The translations under genes were made by a program, and so were the position numbers. A stretch of 64,000 nt of DNA. It comes from Pararhizobium_B sp963760965 (lineage in GTDB: Bacteria > Pseudomonadota > Alphaproteobacteria > Rhizobiales > Rhizobiaceae). Numbering within the stretch: position 1 is the stretch's first letter; every line of letters starts with the position of its first letter. The stretch spans positions 310,001 to 374,000 of the forward strand of contig CAVXEW010000007.1 of NCBI GenBank assembly GCA_963760965.1, written 5' to 3'. Shown one piece after another: positions 8,331 to 18,466 of the stretch. The notes under the pieces are model-generated. The model was given only the letters and a program-made list of their open reading frames with translations, was not told the origin of the DNA and did no database searches.

Positions 8331-9266
8331 ATGAGCCGAAGCCTGCCGCGACATTTCTTCAGCCTGTTCTTTCTCGCGCCGTCGCTGGCGGGCGTCGCGG
8401 GTGCGCCGCCGGCCGCTCGGGCCCAGCCGGCCGTCGCCTGCGAACGGCAGGCCGGGCCCCTCGACGGTAATCGCCCCGACCCCGTCTGCATCTCCTCCGG
8501 ACACTTCGATCGCGACCTCTGCTCGGCGATCGACCGGCTTGCGGAGAGGCACTCGCTGCCGCCGGGTTTCTTCGCCCGGCTGATCTGGCAGGAAAGCCGG
8601 TTCGACCCCGGCGCCGTCAGTCCCCGTGGCGCGCAGGGCATCGCCCAGTTCATGCCGTCGACCGCCCGGCTGCGTGGCCTTGCCGACAGCTTCAACCCCG
8701 CCGATGCGCTCGCAAAGTCGGCCGCCTATCTCGGCGAGATGCGGCGCGAATTCGGCAATCTCGGCATGGCGGCCGCCGGGTACAACGCCGGCGAGGCGCG
8801 TGCCGCCGACCTCCTGGACCTCGGCAGGCCCGCGCCGGCGGAAACCCGCCGCTACGTCTTCGACATAACCGGCCTTCCGCTCAGCGACTGGACCGACACG
8901 AAGCCGAAGTCCGTCGACTTCAGCATGAGCGACAGCAAGCCGTTTCTGCAGGCCTGCATCGATCTGGCGAGCACGCGAACCATGTCGCCCATGGCGCAGG
9001 CGGACGCACCGCGGGCGCCATGGGGCGCGGAGATCGGCGCCAGCTTCTCCCTCGCCGGCGCACGGCGCATATTCGGGCAAGCCCGGGCGGAGTACCCTGG
9101 CCTCCTGAAGGGAGAGGAACCGCTCTACGTCCGCCAGCGCAATTTGAGGTTCGGGACGCGGCCACGCTATACTGTGCGCATCGGTCGCGAGCATCGCGAA
9201 GGCGCGCGCCGGCTGTGCCGCAGCGTCGCCGCGGCCGGTGGTTTCTGCGTGGTGCGGAAAAACTGA
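8331..9266 (+). CDS. SLT-family lytic transglycosylase
   Basis: 311 residues, exported by an N-terminal hydrophobic signal. The transglycosylase domain spans about residues 60-170, with the catalytic glutamate in WQESRFDP (E88) followed by GAQGIAQFMPSTA and later AAGYNAGEARAADLL, the usual SLT motifs. The enzyme would cleave murein strands with formation of 1,6-anhydromuramic ends in the periplasm. The C-terminal part (about 230-311) holds an SPOR-like segment ending near the last Cys pair and may bind peptidoglycan. ATG at 8331 is preferred over one 20 codons upstream because GAGCGGGG precedes it and the signal peptide then starts properly. It is divergent from the BA14K gene. Confidence 0.85.
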   Translation: MSRSLPRHFFSLFFLAPSLAGVAGAPPAARAQPAVACERQAGPLDGNRPDPVCISSGHFDRDLCSAIDRLAERHSLPPGFFARLIWQESRFDPGAVSPRGAQGIAQFMPSTARLRGLADSFNPADALAKSAAYLGEMRREFGNLGMAAAGYNAGEARAADLLDLGRPAPAETRRYVFDITGLPLSDWTDTKPKSVDFSMSDSKPFLQACIDLASTRTMSPMAQADAPRAPWGAEIGASFSLAGARRIFGQARAEYPGLLKGEEPLYVRQRNLRFGTRPRYTVRIGREHREGARRLCRSVAAAGGFCVVRKN

Positions 9267-9399
9267 ATGCAAAACGATTGAATTTGCTGGTACAGGCCTG
9301 CAGTGTGAAAACTTCCGTTCGACGCATAAGATCAACAAGACGCCGCCGGGCCTCCTCCCAGGGCCCGCATCGCCGGCAACAGACGAAGACCCGTTTCCC

Positions 9400-11864
9400 A
9401 TGAACAAGCCTCCGAGAACCGATCTGCCCTCGCCGTCTCCGCGCGTCTCCAGCCCGGACGTGCTTGCATCCGAGATCATCGAGCGCCTGACCTACCGCAT
9501 CGGAAAGGATGCCAAGGTCGCCAAGCCGCACGACTGGCTGACCGCCACCATCCTCGTCATCCGCGACCGCATCATCGACCGCTGGATGGAATCGACGCGG
9601 GAAACCTACGAGAAGAACGAGAAGCGCGTGTACTACCTGTCGCTCGAGTTCCTCATCGGCCGGCTGATGCGCGACGCCGTCTCCAACCTGGAGCTGATGG
9701 ACGAGATGCGCAGCGCCCTTGTCCTGCTCGGCGTCGACCTCGACGTGGTCGCCGCACTCGAGCCGGATGCCGCCCTCGGCAATGGCGGCCTCGGCCGTCT
9801 CGCCGCCTGCTTCATGGAGTCCATGGCGACCGTCGACATCCCCGCCTACGGCTACGGCATCCGCTACGTGCACGGCCTCTTCCGCCAGCAGATGCAGGAC
9901 GGCTGGCAGGTCGAGCTTCCGGAGACCTGGCTCGCCCACGGCAATCCGTGGGAGTTCGAGCGCCGCGAAAGTTCCTACGAGGTCGGCTTCGGCGGCTCCG
10001 TCGAGACCATCGGCGAGGCCACCGACGGCACCGGCGCGCTGCGTCTGGCGACCGCAGGAACGTGTCATCGCCACCGCCTACGACACACCCGTCGTCGGCT
10101 GGCGCGCGAAGCGCGTGAACACGCTCAGGCTGTGGACCGCTCAGCCGATCGACCCGATCCTGCTCGACGCCTTCAACGCCGGCGACCATATCGGCGCCCT
10201 CAGGGAAAGCAACAAGGCGGAGACCCTTGCCCGCGTCCTCTACCCGGCCGATGCCACGCCGGCCGGCCAGGAATTGCGGCTGCGCCAGGAATTCTTCTTC
10301 TCCTCCGCCTCGCTTCAGGACATCCTGCGCCGCCACATCCAGCACTACAACGAATTGAGGAACCTGCCGGACAAGGTGGCCATCCAGCTGAACGACACCC
10401 ACCCGGCTGTCGCCGTCGCCGAGATGGTCCGGCTGCTGTGCGACGTCCACCGCCTCTCCTTCGAGCAATCCTGGGACATCGCCCGCAAGTGCTTCGGCTA
10501 CACGAACCACACGCTCCTGCCCGAGGCGCTGGAAAGCTGGCCGGTGCCGCTCTTCGAGCGGCTGCTGCCCCGGCACATGCAGATCGTCTACGCCATCAAC
10601 GCCATGGTCCTGCGAGGAGGCGAGGACGAGGCACTTCGACAACGCCCAGATCCGCAACATCTCGCTGATCGAGGAGGACGGCGACCGGCGCGTGCGCATG
10701 GGCAACCTCGCCTTCGTCGGCTCGCACTCGATCAACGGCGTCTCCGCGCTCCACACCGATCTCATGAAGGAGACGGTCTTCGCCAATCTTCACAGGCTCT
10801 ATCCGGACCGCATCAACAACAAGACCAACGGCATCACGCCGCGCCGCTGGCTGATGCAGTGCAATCCGGACCTCTTCGGCCTGCTGAGGAACACGATCGG
10901 CGACGCCTTCATGGACGAGACGGAAAGGCTGTCCGACCTCGATCCCTACGCCGACGATCCTGCTTTCGTCGACCGCTTCGCCGACGTCAAGCGGCTGAAC
11001 AAGGTGCGGCTTTCGAACCTCGTCGCCCGGCGCATGGGCGTCCGCCTCGATCCTGACGCTATGTTCGACGTCCACATCAAGCGCATCCACGAATACAAGC
11101 GCCAGTTCCTCAACGTCATCGAGGCGATCGCACTTTACGACCAGATCCGCTCCCACCCCGAGCGCGACTGGGTGCCGCGCGTCAAGCTCTTCGCCGGCAA
11201 GGCCGCGCCGAGCTACTACACCGCCAAGCTGATCGTGAAGCTGATCAACGACGTCGCGCGCGTCATCAACAACGACCCCGCCGTGCGCGGCCTCCTGAAG
11301 ATCGTCTTCATTCCCAACTACAACGTCTCGCTCGCCGAGGTCATGGTCCCGGCCGCCGACCTATCCGAGCAGATTTCGACCGCCGGCCTGGAGGCATCCG
11401 GAACCGGCAACATGAAATTCGCGTTGAACGGAGCATTGACCATCGGCACGCTCGATGGTGCGAATGTCGAAATCCGCGAACACGTAGGCGAGGACAACAT
11501 CGTGATTTTCGGGATGACGGCGGAGGAAGTCGCGGCCAGGCGCAGCGACGGCTACGACCCGCGCCCGGTCATCGAGGCGTCGCGCGAGCTCTCCCAGGCC
11601 CTGCAGGCAATCGCCTCCGGCGTCTTCTCGCCGGACGACCGGGACCGGTTCCGCGGCCTCGTTGACGGCATCTACGACAGCGACTGGTTCATGGTCTCCG
11701 CCGACTTCGACGCCTATGCCCGGGCCCAGCGCAGCGTCGACGCGCTGTTCGTCGACAAGGCCGCATGGCACGCCAAGACGATCCGCAATACGGCCCATGT
11801 CGGATGGTTTTCCTCCGACCGGTCGATCCGTGAATATGCAAGAGACATCTGGAGGGCTGGATGA
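9400..11864 (+). pseudogene. glgP: Glycogen phosphorylase, interrupted by two frameshifts
   Basis: Encodes the phosphorolytic release of glucose-1-phosphate from glycogen. Three consecutive frames together give a full-length GlgP. Frame one runs from MNKPPRTD to the active-site region. It shifts near 10051-10056 into the frame containing YDTPVVGWRAKRVNTLRLW, then shifts again at 10611-10615 into the frame with MGNLAFVGSHSINGVSALH and the PLP-site region EASGTGNMKFALNG. Each break is repaired by adding two bases; loss of a GC pair from a GCGC run fits both. No stop codons or missing conserved blocks accompany the shifts, so sequencing error is more likely than decay. The final ATGA overlaps the glgB start by four bases. 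First gene of the glycogen operon. Confidence 0.9.
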
Positions 11865-14077
11865 AATCCACAAGCGCCAAGACCACCAGCAAACCGACGA
11901 GCGACACTCTTTCGGCCGGCCAGGTCTCGGCGCTGGTTTCGGGCTCCCACGGCGACCCGTTCGCCGTGCTCGGCGTGCACGAGGCCTCCGGCGGCGGGCT
12001 GATCGCCCGCTGCTTCATACCGCACGCCGAGACCGTGACGGCCTTCACGCTCTCGGGCAAGGAAGCCGGCGACCTGGCCCGGCGGCACGAGGACGGGCTT
12101 TTCGAAGGACGCCTGAAGATCCGAAAGCGCCAGCCGCTGCGCCTCCACGCCGCGAATTCGGGCGGCGACTGGTGGGTGACGGACCCCTATTCCTTCGGCC
12201 CGGTACTCGGTCCCATGGACGACTACTACATCGCCGAGGGCTCGCACCGGCGCCTCTTCGACAAGATGGGCGCGCATGTGGTCGAGCACGAGGGTGTCGC
12301 CGGCGTGCACTTCGCCGTCTGGGCACCGAACGCCCGCCGCGTTTCGGTCATCGGCGACTTCAACGACTGGGACGGGCGCCGCCACGTGATGCGCCTGAGG
12401 CGCGACACCGGCATCTGGGAGATCTTCGTTCCCGACATCGGCGGCGGACGGCCCTACAAGTACGAGATCATCGGCGCGGACGGGCAACGCCTGCCGCTCA
12501 AGGCGGACCCCTTCGCCTTCCGCTCCGAGCTGCGGCCGGCGACCGCCTCCATCACGCTCGGGCCGCTGATGCACGAATGGGGCGACCACGCCCACCGGGA
12601 CTACTGGCGCAAGGCCGATTTCCGCCGCCAGCCGATCTCCATCTACGAGGTTCACCCGGGATCGTGGCGGCGCGGCGAAGGGGGGCGCTTCCTCAGCTGG
12701 GACGAGATGTCGGAGCAGCTGATCCCCTACTGCCTCGACATGGGCTACACCCACATCGAGTTCCTGCCGATCAGCGAACATCCCTATGATCCGTCGTGGG
12801 GCTACCAGACCACCGGCCTCTACGCGCCGACCGCGCGCTTCGGCGAACCGGAGGGCCTCGCACGCTTCGTCGACGCCGCTCACCGCGTCGGGATCGGCGT
12901 CCTGCTCGACTGGGTGCCCGCCCATTTCCCCACAGACGAACACGGCCTCGCCCGCTTCGACGGTACAGCTCTCTACGAACACGCGGACCCGCGTCAGGGC
13001 TATCATCCCGACTGGAACACGGCGATCTACAATTTCGGCCGGCGCGAGGTGCGCTCCTACCTCGTCAACAACGCCCTCTTCTGGGCCGAGCGGTACCACA
13101 TCGACGGGCTGCGCGTGGATGCCGTCGCCTCGATGCTCTATCTCGACTATTCCCGCAAGGAGGGCGAATGGGTGCCCAACCGCGAAGGCGGCCGCGAGAA
13201 CCTCGACGCGATCGAGTTCCTGCAGTCGACCAACCGGGAGGTCTACGGCACGCATCCCGGCGTCATCACCGTCGCCGAGGAATCGACCTCATGGCCGAAG
13301 GTCTCGCAGCCGGTCCATGAAGGCGGGCTCGGCTTCGGCTTCAAGTGGAACATGGGCTTCATGCACGACACGCTCGAATACATGAAGCACGAGCCGGTCC
13401 ATCGCAGCTACCATCACGGCGAGATCACCTTCGGACTGGTCTATGCCTTCTCCGAGAACTTCGTTCTGCCTCTCTCGCACGACGAGGTCGTGCACGGAAA
13501 GGGTTCGCTGCTGACCAAGATGTCCGGGGACGACTGGCAGCAGTTCGCAAACCTCAGGGCCTATTACGGCTTCATGTGGGGATACCCCGGCAAAAAGCTC
13601 CTGTTCATGGGCCAGGAATTCGCGCAGCGGCAGGAGTGGAGCGAGGAAAGGGGGCTCGACTGGGAGCTTCTCGGCGCCTCTCGGCACGAGGGCATGCGTC
13701 GCCTTGTGCGCGACCTCAACCACCTCTACCGGCAGGTCCCGGCCCTTCATGCCCGGGACTGCGAGCCGGAGGGCTTCGAGTGGCTGATCGCCGATGATCA
13801 CCAGAACTCGGTCTTCGCCTGGCAGCGCAAGGCGCCGGGCGACACGCCCGTCGTCGTCGTGTCGAACTTCACGCCCGTGGTGCGCGAGAACTACCGCGTT
13901 CCGATGCCGGGCGTCGGCGACTGGCGCGAGATCTTCAATTCCGACGCCGGGGAGTACGGAGGGAGCGGAAAGGGCAATGGCGGCATGGTCCGGGCCGACA
14001 GGGGCGAAGACGGCAACCCGTCCGCCTCGATGACGCTTCCGCCCCTTGCCACCATCATGCTGAAGCAGGACAAGTAG
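11861..14077 (+). CDS. glgB: 1,4-alpha-glucan branching enzyme
   Basis: 738 residues, the normal length for GlgB with two N-terminal CBM48 modules followed by the GH13 barrel. It transfers alpha-1,4 segments to alpha-1,6 positions in growing glycogen. The catalytic residues are visible: nucleophile D420 in GLRVDAV, acid/base E473 in VAEESTSW and D541 in SHDEVVHGKG. The usual EVHPGSWRR and WGYQTTG.YAPT motifs are present. A linker near residues 700-715 is Gly-rich. It is coupled to glgP by a four-base overlap and followed by glgC after 29 bases. Confidence 0.97.
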   Translation: MKSTSAKTTSKPTSDTLSAGQVSALVSGSHGDPFAVLGVHEASGGGLIARCFIPHAETVTAFTLSGKEAGDLARRHEDGLFEGRLKIRKRQPLRLHAANSGGDWWVTDPYSFGPVLGPMDDYYIAEGSHRRLFDKMGAHVVEHEGVAGVHFAVWAPNARRVSVIGDFNDWDGRRHVMRLRRDTGIWEIFVPDIGGGRPYKYEIIGADGQRLPLKADPFAFRSELRPATASITLGPLMHEWGDHAHRDYWRKADFRRQPISIYEVHPGSWRRGEGGRFLSWDEMSEQLIPYCLDMGYTHIEFLPISEHPYDPSWGYQTTGLYAPTARFGEPEGLARFVDAAHRVGIGVLLDWVPAHFPTDEHGLARFDGTALYEHADPRQGYHPDWNTAIYNFGRREVRSYLVNNALFWAERYHIDGLRVDAVASMLYLDYSRKEGEWVPNREGGRENLDAIEFLQSTNREVYGTHPGVITVAEESTSWPKVSQPVHEGGLGFGFKWNMGFMHDTLEYMKHEPVHRSYHHGEITFGLVYAFSENFVLPLSHDEVVHGKGSLLTKMSGDDWQQFANLRAYYGFMWGYPGKKLLFMGQEFAQRQEWSEERGLDWELLGASRHEGMRRLVRDLNHLYRQVPALHARDCEPEGFEWLIADDHQNSVFAWQRKAPGDTPVVVVSNFTPVVRENYRVPMPGVGDWREIFNSDAGEYGGSGKGNGGMVRADRGEDGNPSASMTLPPLATIMLKQDK

Positions 14078-14106
14078 CAGGAAGACTGGAACGGGAGGGA
14101 ACGGAG

Positions 14107-15369
14107 ATGGACGAAAGAAGAACCGGGCCGCTGGCTCGCGACGCGATGGCCTATGTCCTCGCCGGAGGCCGCGGGAGCCGGCTGAAGGAACTGACCGACC
14201 GCCGCGCCAAGCCCGCCGTCTATTTCGGCGGCAAGGCCCGCATCATCGACTTCGCCCTGTCGAACGCCATCAACTCCGGCATCCGCCGCATCGGCGTCGC
14301 CACCCAGTACAAGGCGCACTCGCTGATCCGCCATCTCCAGCGCGGCTGGAACTTCCTGCGCCCCGAGCGCAACGAAAGTTTCGACATCCTGCCGGCCAGC
14401 CAGCGCGTCTCCGAGACGCAATGGTACGAGGGGACCGCCGACGCCGTCTATCAGAACATCGACATCATCGAGTCCTACGGCCCCGAATACATGGTCATCC
14501 TGGCCGGCGACCACATCTACAAGATGGACTACGAGGTGATGCTGCAGCGCCACGTCGATTCCGGCGCCGACGTCACCGTCGGTTGCCTCGAGGTGCCGCG
14601 CATGGAGGCGACCGGCTTCGGCGTCATGCATGTCGACGAGACCGACAGGATCATCGACTTCGTCGAGAAACCCGCCGACCCGCCCGGCATCCCGGGCAAC
14701 GAGGAGTGCGCCCTCGCCTCGATGGGCATCTATGTGTTCCACACCAGGTTCCTCATGGAGATGCTGAAGCGGGATGCCGACGTCGAGGGATCGAGCCGCG
14801 ACTTCGGCAAGGACATCATTCCGTACATCGTCGGCAACGGGAAGGCGGTGGCGCACCGCTTCTCCGATTCCTGCGTGCGCGCCGGCACCGAAACCGAGGC
14901 CTACTGGCGCGACGTCGGCACCGTCGATGCCTACTGGGAAGCCAATATCGACCTGACGGACGTCGTGCCGGAACTCGATCTCTACGACCGTTCCTGGCCG
15001 ATCTGGACCTATGCCGAGATCACCCCGCCGGCGAAGTTCGTCCATGACGATGACGGGCGGCGCGGCTCGGCCGTCTCCTCGCTGGTGGCCGGCGACTGCA
15101 TCATTTCCGGCTCTTCCCTGAAGCACAGCCTCGTCTTCACCGGCGCGCGGGCGAACTCGTGGTCCGTCCTCGACCAGGCCGTCGTGCTGCCGCGCTGCGT
15201 CATCGGCCGCAAGGCCCGGCTCAGCAAGGTCGTGATCGACAGGGGGGTCAACATTCCGGAAGGCCTCGTGGTGGGCGAGGATCCCGAGCTTGACGCCCGG
15301 CGGTTCCGCCGAACCGAGAAGGGCGTATGCCTGATCACACAGCCGATGATCGACAAGCTGGGCGGCTGA
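14107..15369 (+). CDS. glgC: Glucose-1-phosphate adenylyltransferase
   Basis: 420 residues, usual bacterial length. It makes ADP-glucose from ATP and glucose-1-phosphate, the committed step of glycogen synthesis. The nucleotide-binding motif AYVLAGGRGSRLKELTDRRA stands at about residues 15-34, followed by KPAVYFGGK, the catalytic-loop Asp in LAGDHIYKMDY, and a glucose-phosphate site in VEKPADPP. The C-terminal left-handed beta-helix begins near 290. GGGAGGGAACGGAG precedes the ATG. It lies between glgB and glgA, six bases before glgA. Confidence 0.97.
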   Translation: MDERRTGPLARDAMAYVLAGGRGSRLKELTDRRAKPAVYFGGKARIIDFALSNAINSGIRRIGVATQYKAHSLIRHLQRGWNFLRPERNESFDILPASQRVSETQWYEGTADAVYQNIDIIESYGPEYMVILAGDHIYKMDYEVMLQRHVDSGADVTVGCLEVPRMEATGFGVMHVDETDRIIDFVEKPADPPGIPGNEECALASMGIYVFHTRFLMEMLKRDADVEGSSRDFGKDIIPYIVGNGKAVAHRFSDSCVRAGTETEAYWRDVGTVDAYWEANIDLTDVVPELDLYDRSWPIWTYAEITPPAKFVHDDDGRRGSAVSSLVAGDCIISGSSLKHSLVFTGARANSWSVLDQAVVLPRCVIGRKARLSKVVIDRGVNIPEGLVVGEDPELDARRFRRTEKGVCLITQPMIDKLGG

Positions 15370-15375
15370 CGGTCG

Positions 15376-16818
15376 ATGCAGGTCCTCTCGGTTGCCTCCG
15401 AAGTCTATCCACTGATCAAGACCGGCGGGCTGGCGGACGTCGCCGGCGCGCTGCCGGGCGCCCTCGCGCGTCACGGCGTCGTCGTACGGACGCTTCTGCC
15501 CGGCTACCCCGCGGTGACGAGGCAGCTGCGCGACACCGACAAGCTGCACGTTTTCGAGGACTTGCTGGGCACCCGCGCCACCCTGCTCGCCGCGACGATC
15601 GGGGATCTCCATCTCCTCGTTCTCGACGCGCCGGAGCTCTTCGCCCGCGAGGGCAATCCCTATGGCGAGGCCGGCGGCAAGGATTTCCCCGACAACTGGC
15701 GGCGCTTCGCCGCGCTCTCGCTCGCGGCCTGCCGCATCGCCGAGGGGGTCGCGGAAGGATGGCGGCCGGATCTCGTCCACGCCCATGACTGGCAGGCGGC
15801 TATGACGCCCGTCTACCTGCGCCACAGCGAGACGGCGGCCGGCATTCCCGTGGTCATGACGGTGCACAACCTGGCTTTCCAGGGGCAGTTCGCCGCCGAC
15901 ATCTTCGACCGGCTGGGCCTGCCGGCCTCCGCCTTCCACGTCGACGGCATCGAGTACTACGGCGACGTGGGCTTCCTGAAGGGAGGCCTGCAGACCGCGA
16001 CGGCGATCACCACCGTCAGCCCGACCTATGCCGAGGAGATCTGCACGCCGGAGTTCGGCATGGGGCTCGACGGCCTGCTGCGCATGCGCGCCGGCGATCT
16101 CCACGGCATCGTCAACGGCATCGATACCGCGATCTGGGATCCCGGCTCGGACAAGGCGCTCGCCTCCGCCTACACTGCGAAGAGCCTCGCGCGGCGCCGG
16201 GCCAACCGAAGCGCGCTGATGAAGCGCATGGGTCTCGCCGACGGTGAAGGACCGCTGCTTGCGGTCATCAGCCGGCTGACCTGGCAGAAGGGCATGGACA
16301 TCCTTGCGGAGACGATCGGCGAGGTCCTCGCCGTCGACGGAAGGCTTGCAGTGCTCGGCTCCGGCGACGAGGCGCTGGAAGGCGCGCTGCTCGGGGCGTC
16401 GGCGCACAATCGCGGCCGGATCGCCGTCCAGATCGGCTACGACGAGGAGCTGTCGCATCTCATGCAGGCGGGCGCCGACGCGATACTGGTCCCCTCACGC
16501 TTCGAGCCCTGCGGCCTGACGCAACTCTACGCCCTGCGCTATGGCTGCGTCCCCGTCGTCGCCCGCACCGGCGGCCTCGCCGACACCGTCATCGACGCCA
16601 ACGAGGCCGCGCTTTCCGCCGGAGTGGCGACCGGATTCCAGTTCGCCCCCGTCAATGCTTTCACCATGCGGCACGCGATCCGCAGGACCGCCGAGGCCTA
16701 CGCCGACCGCAAGCTCTGGACCCTCATGCAGAAGCAGGGCATGAAGGCCGACGTCTCATGGGATCGCAGCGCCCGGCGCTACGCCGATCTCTATCGCGAA
16801 CTCATCAAGCGAGGTTGA
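15376..16818 (+). CDS. glgA: Glycogen synthase (ADP-glucose)
   Basis: 480 residues, GT5 family with GT-B fold. It elongates glycogen with ADP-glucose made by the neighbouring GlgC. The N-terminal KTGGLADVAGALPGAL motif (about residues 15-30) holds the Lys that contacts ADP-glucose. HDWQAAMTPVYLR stands near 138. The C-terminal donor site motif SRFEPCGLTQLYALRYG is near 375-391, followed by VARTGGLADTV. The start is close behind the glgC stop, consistent with one transcript. Confidence 0.97.
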   Translation: MQVLSVASEVYPLIKTGGLADVAGALPGALARHGVVVRTLLPGYPAVTRQLRDTDKLHVFEDLLGTRATLLAATIGDLHLLVLDAPELFAREGNPYGEAGGKDFPDNWRRFAALSLAACRIAEGVAEGWRPDLVHAHDWQAAMTPVYLRHSETAAGIPVVMTVHNLAFQGQFAADIFDRLGLPASAFHVDGIEYYGDVGFLKGGLQTATAITTVSPTYAEEICTPEFGMGLDGLLRMRAGDLHGIVNGIDTAIWDPGSDKALASAYTAKSLARRRANRSALMKRMGLADGEGPLLAVISRLTWQKGMDILAETIGEVLAVDGRLAVLGSGDEALEGALLGASAHNRGRIAVQIGYDEELSHLMQAGADAILVPSRFEPCGLTQLYALRYGCVPVVARTGGLADTVIDANEAALSAGVATGFQFAPVNAFTMRHAIRRTAEAYADRKLWTLMQKQGMKADVSWDRSARRYADLYRELIKRG

Positions 16819-16825
16819 GCAGCTC

Positions 16826-18454
16826 ATGGTCAAGACCGTATCGACCAGACCCTACGACGACCAGAAGCCGGGCACCTCCGGCCTGCGCAAGAAGGTCCCG
16901 GTCTTCCAGCAGGAGAACTACGTCCAGAATTTCATTCAGTCGGTCTTCGATTCCGCCGGCGACTTCCAGGGAAAGACGCTGGTGATCGGCGGCGACGGCC
17001 GCTACTTCAACCGGGACGTGGTGCAGATTGCGATCCGCATGGCCGCCGCCAACGGCTTCGGCCGGGTCATCGTCGGCCGCGCCGGGCTGCTTTCGACCCC
17101 CGCCGCCTCGCACATCATCCGCAAGTACGGAGCCTTCGGCGGGCTGATCCTCTCTGCGAGCCACAATCCCGGCGGCCCGAACGAGGATTTCGGCATCAAG
17201 TTCAACACGTCGAACGGCGGCCCGGCGCCCGAGCGCATCACCAACGCCATATTCGAGCGCTCGAAGACGATCACCGAATACCGCACGACCGACGAGCCCG
17301 ACATCGACATCGACACCAACGGCACTTTCGAGACCGCCGGCATGGCCGTCGACGTGATTGATCCGGTGACGGATTACGCCAACCTGATGGAGGAGCTGTT
17401 CGACTTCGACGCCATCCGCGCCGCGATCGCCCGTGGCCTGACCATCACCTTCGACGCGATGAGCGCGGTCACCGGCCCCTACGCCAAGGAAATCCTGGAG
17501 AAGCGCCTGCTCGCGGCTCCTGGTTCGGTCCTGAACTTCATGCCGCTCGACGATTTCGGCGGGCATCACCCGGATCCGAACCTCGTCCACGCCCGCATGC
17601 TCTACGACACGATGATGTCCGACGACGCACCGGATTTCGGCGCCGCTTCCGACGGCGACGGCGACCGAAACCTCATCATCGGCAAGGGCATCTTCATCAC
17701 GCCGTCCGACTCCCTCGCAATGCTTGCGGCGAACGCCCACCTGGCCCCGGCCTACAAGGGCGGGCTGAAGGGCATCGCCCGTTCCATGCCGACGAGCGGC
17801 GCCGCCGACCGGGTCGCCGAAAAGCTCGGCATCGGCATCTACGAGACCCCGACCGGCTGGAAGTTCTTCGGAAATCTGCTCGACGCCGGCATGGCGACCA
17901 TCTGCGGCGAGGAAAGCGCCGGGACCGGCTCCGACCACGTGCGCGAGAAGGACGGGGTCTGGGCGGTCCTCCTCTGGCTCAACATCCTCGCCAGTCGCGG
18001 CGAGAGCGTCGCGGAAATCGCCCGCAAGCACTGGGCCGAATACGGACGCAACTACTATTCGCGCCACGACTACGAGGCTGTCGAGACCGCCGCCGCCAAC
18101 CGCCTGATGGACGGGTTGCGCGAACGGCTTGCGAGCCTGCCCGGCACACGCTTCGGCGAACTCGCCGTGAGGGCCGCCGACGATTTCGCCTATCACGACC
18201 CGGTCGACCAGTCGGTTTCCGAGCACCAGGGCATCCGTGTGCTTTTCGAAGGCGGCTCGCGCGTCGTCTTCCGCCTCTCGGGCACTGGCACCTCTGGCGC
18301 GACGCTTCGCGTCTATATCGAGCGCTACGAGCCGGCGGACGGCGATCTCGGGCTCGACACCCAGGAAGCGCTCGCCGACCTGATCGACGCCGCCGACGCG
18401 ATCGCGGGAATACGCGAGCATACCGGCCGCCACGCCCCTACCGTGATCACCTGA
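16826..18454 (+). CDS. pgm: Phosphoglucomutase (alpha-D-glucose specific)
   Basis: 542 residues, alpha-D-phosphohexomutase superfamily. It interconverts glucose-6-phosphate and glucose-1-phosphate, linking glycogen with central metabolism. The phospho-serine loop is SASHNPGG with S112. The metal-binding loop is ASDGDGDRNL near residues 271-280, the sugar-binding loop GEESAGTGSDH is near 365-375, and the phosphate-binding RLSGTGTSGATLR motif is near 483-495. It starts 8 bases after glgA, within the operon. Confidence 0.97.
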   Translation: MVKTVSTRPYDDQKPGTSGLRKKVPVFQQENYVQNFIQSVFDSAGDFQGKTLVIGGDGRYFNRDVVQIAIRMAAANGFGRVIVGRAGLLSTPAASHIIRKYGAFGGLILSASHNPGGPNEDFGIKFNTSNGGPAPERITNAIFERSKTITEYRTTDEPDIDIDTNGTFETAGMAVDVIDPVTDYANLMEELFDFDAIRAAIARGLTITFDAMSAVTGPYAKEILEKRLLAAPGSVLNFMPLDDFGGHHPDPNLVHARMLYDTMMSDDAPDFGAASDGDGDRNLIIGKGIFITPSDSLAMLAANAHLAPAYKGGLKGIARSMPTSGAADRVAEKLGIGIYETPTGWKFFGNLLDAGMATICGEESAGTGSDHVREKDGVWAVLLWLNILASRGESVAEIARKHWAEYGRNYYSRHDYEAVETAAANRLMDGLRERLASLPGTRFGELAVRAADDFAYHDPVDQSVSEHQGIRVLFEGGSRVVFRLSGTGTSGATLRVYIERYEPADGDLGLDTQEALADLIDAADAIAGIREHTGRHAPTVIT

Positions 18455-18466
18455 GGCGGCACGCGC

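Noticed and set aside
13891..16458. 855-codon open frame on the minus strand
   Set aside because: Antisense to glgC and glgA, both clearly real; low-complexity translation.
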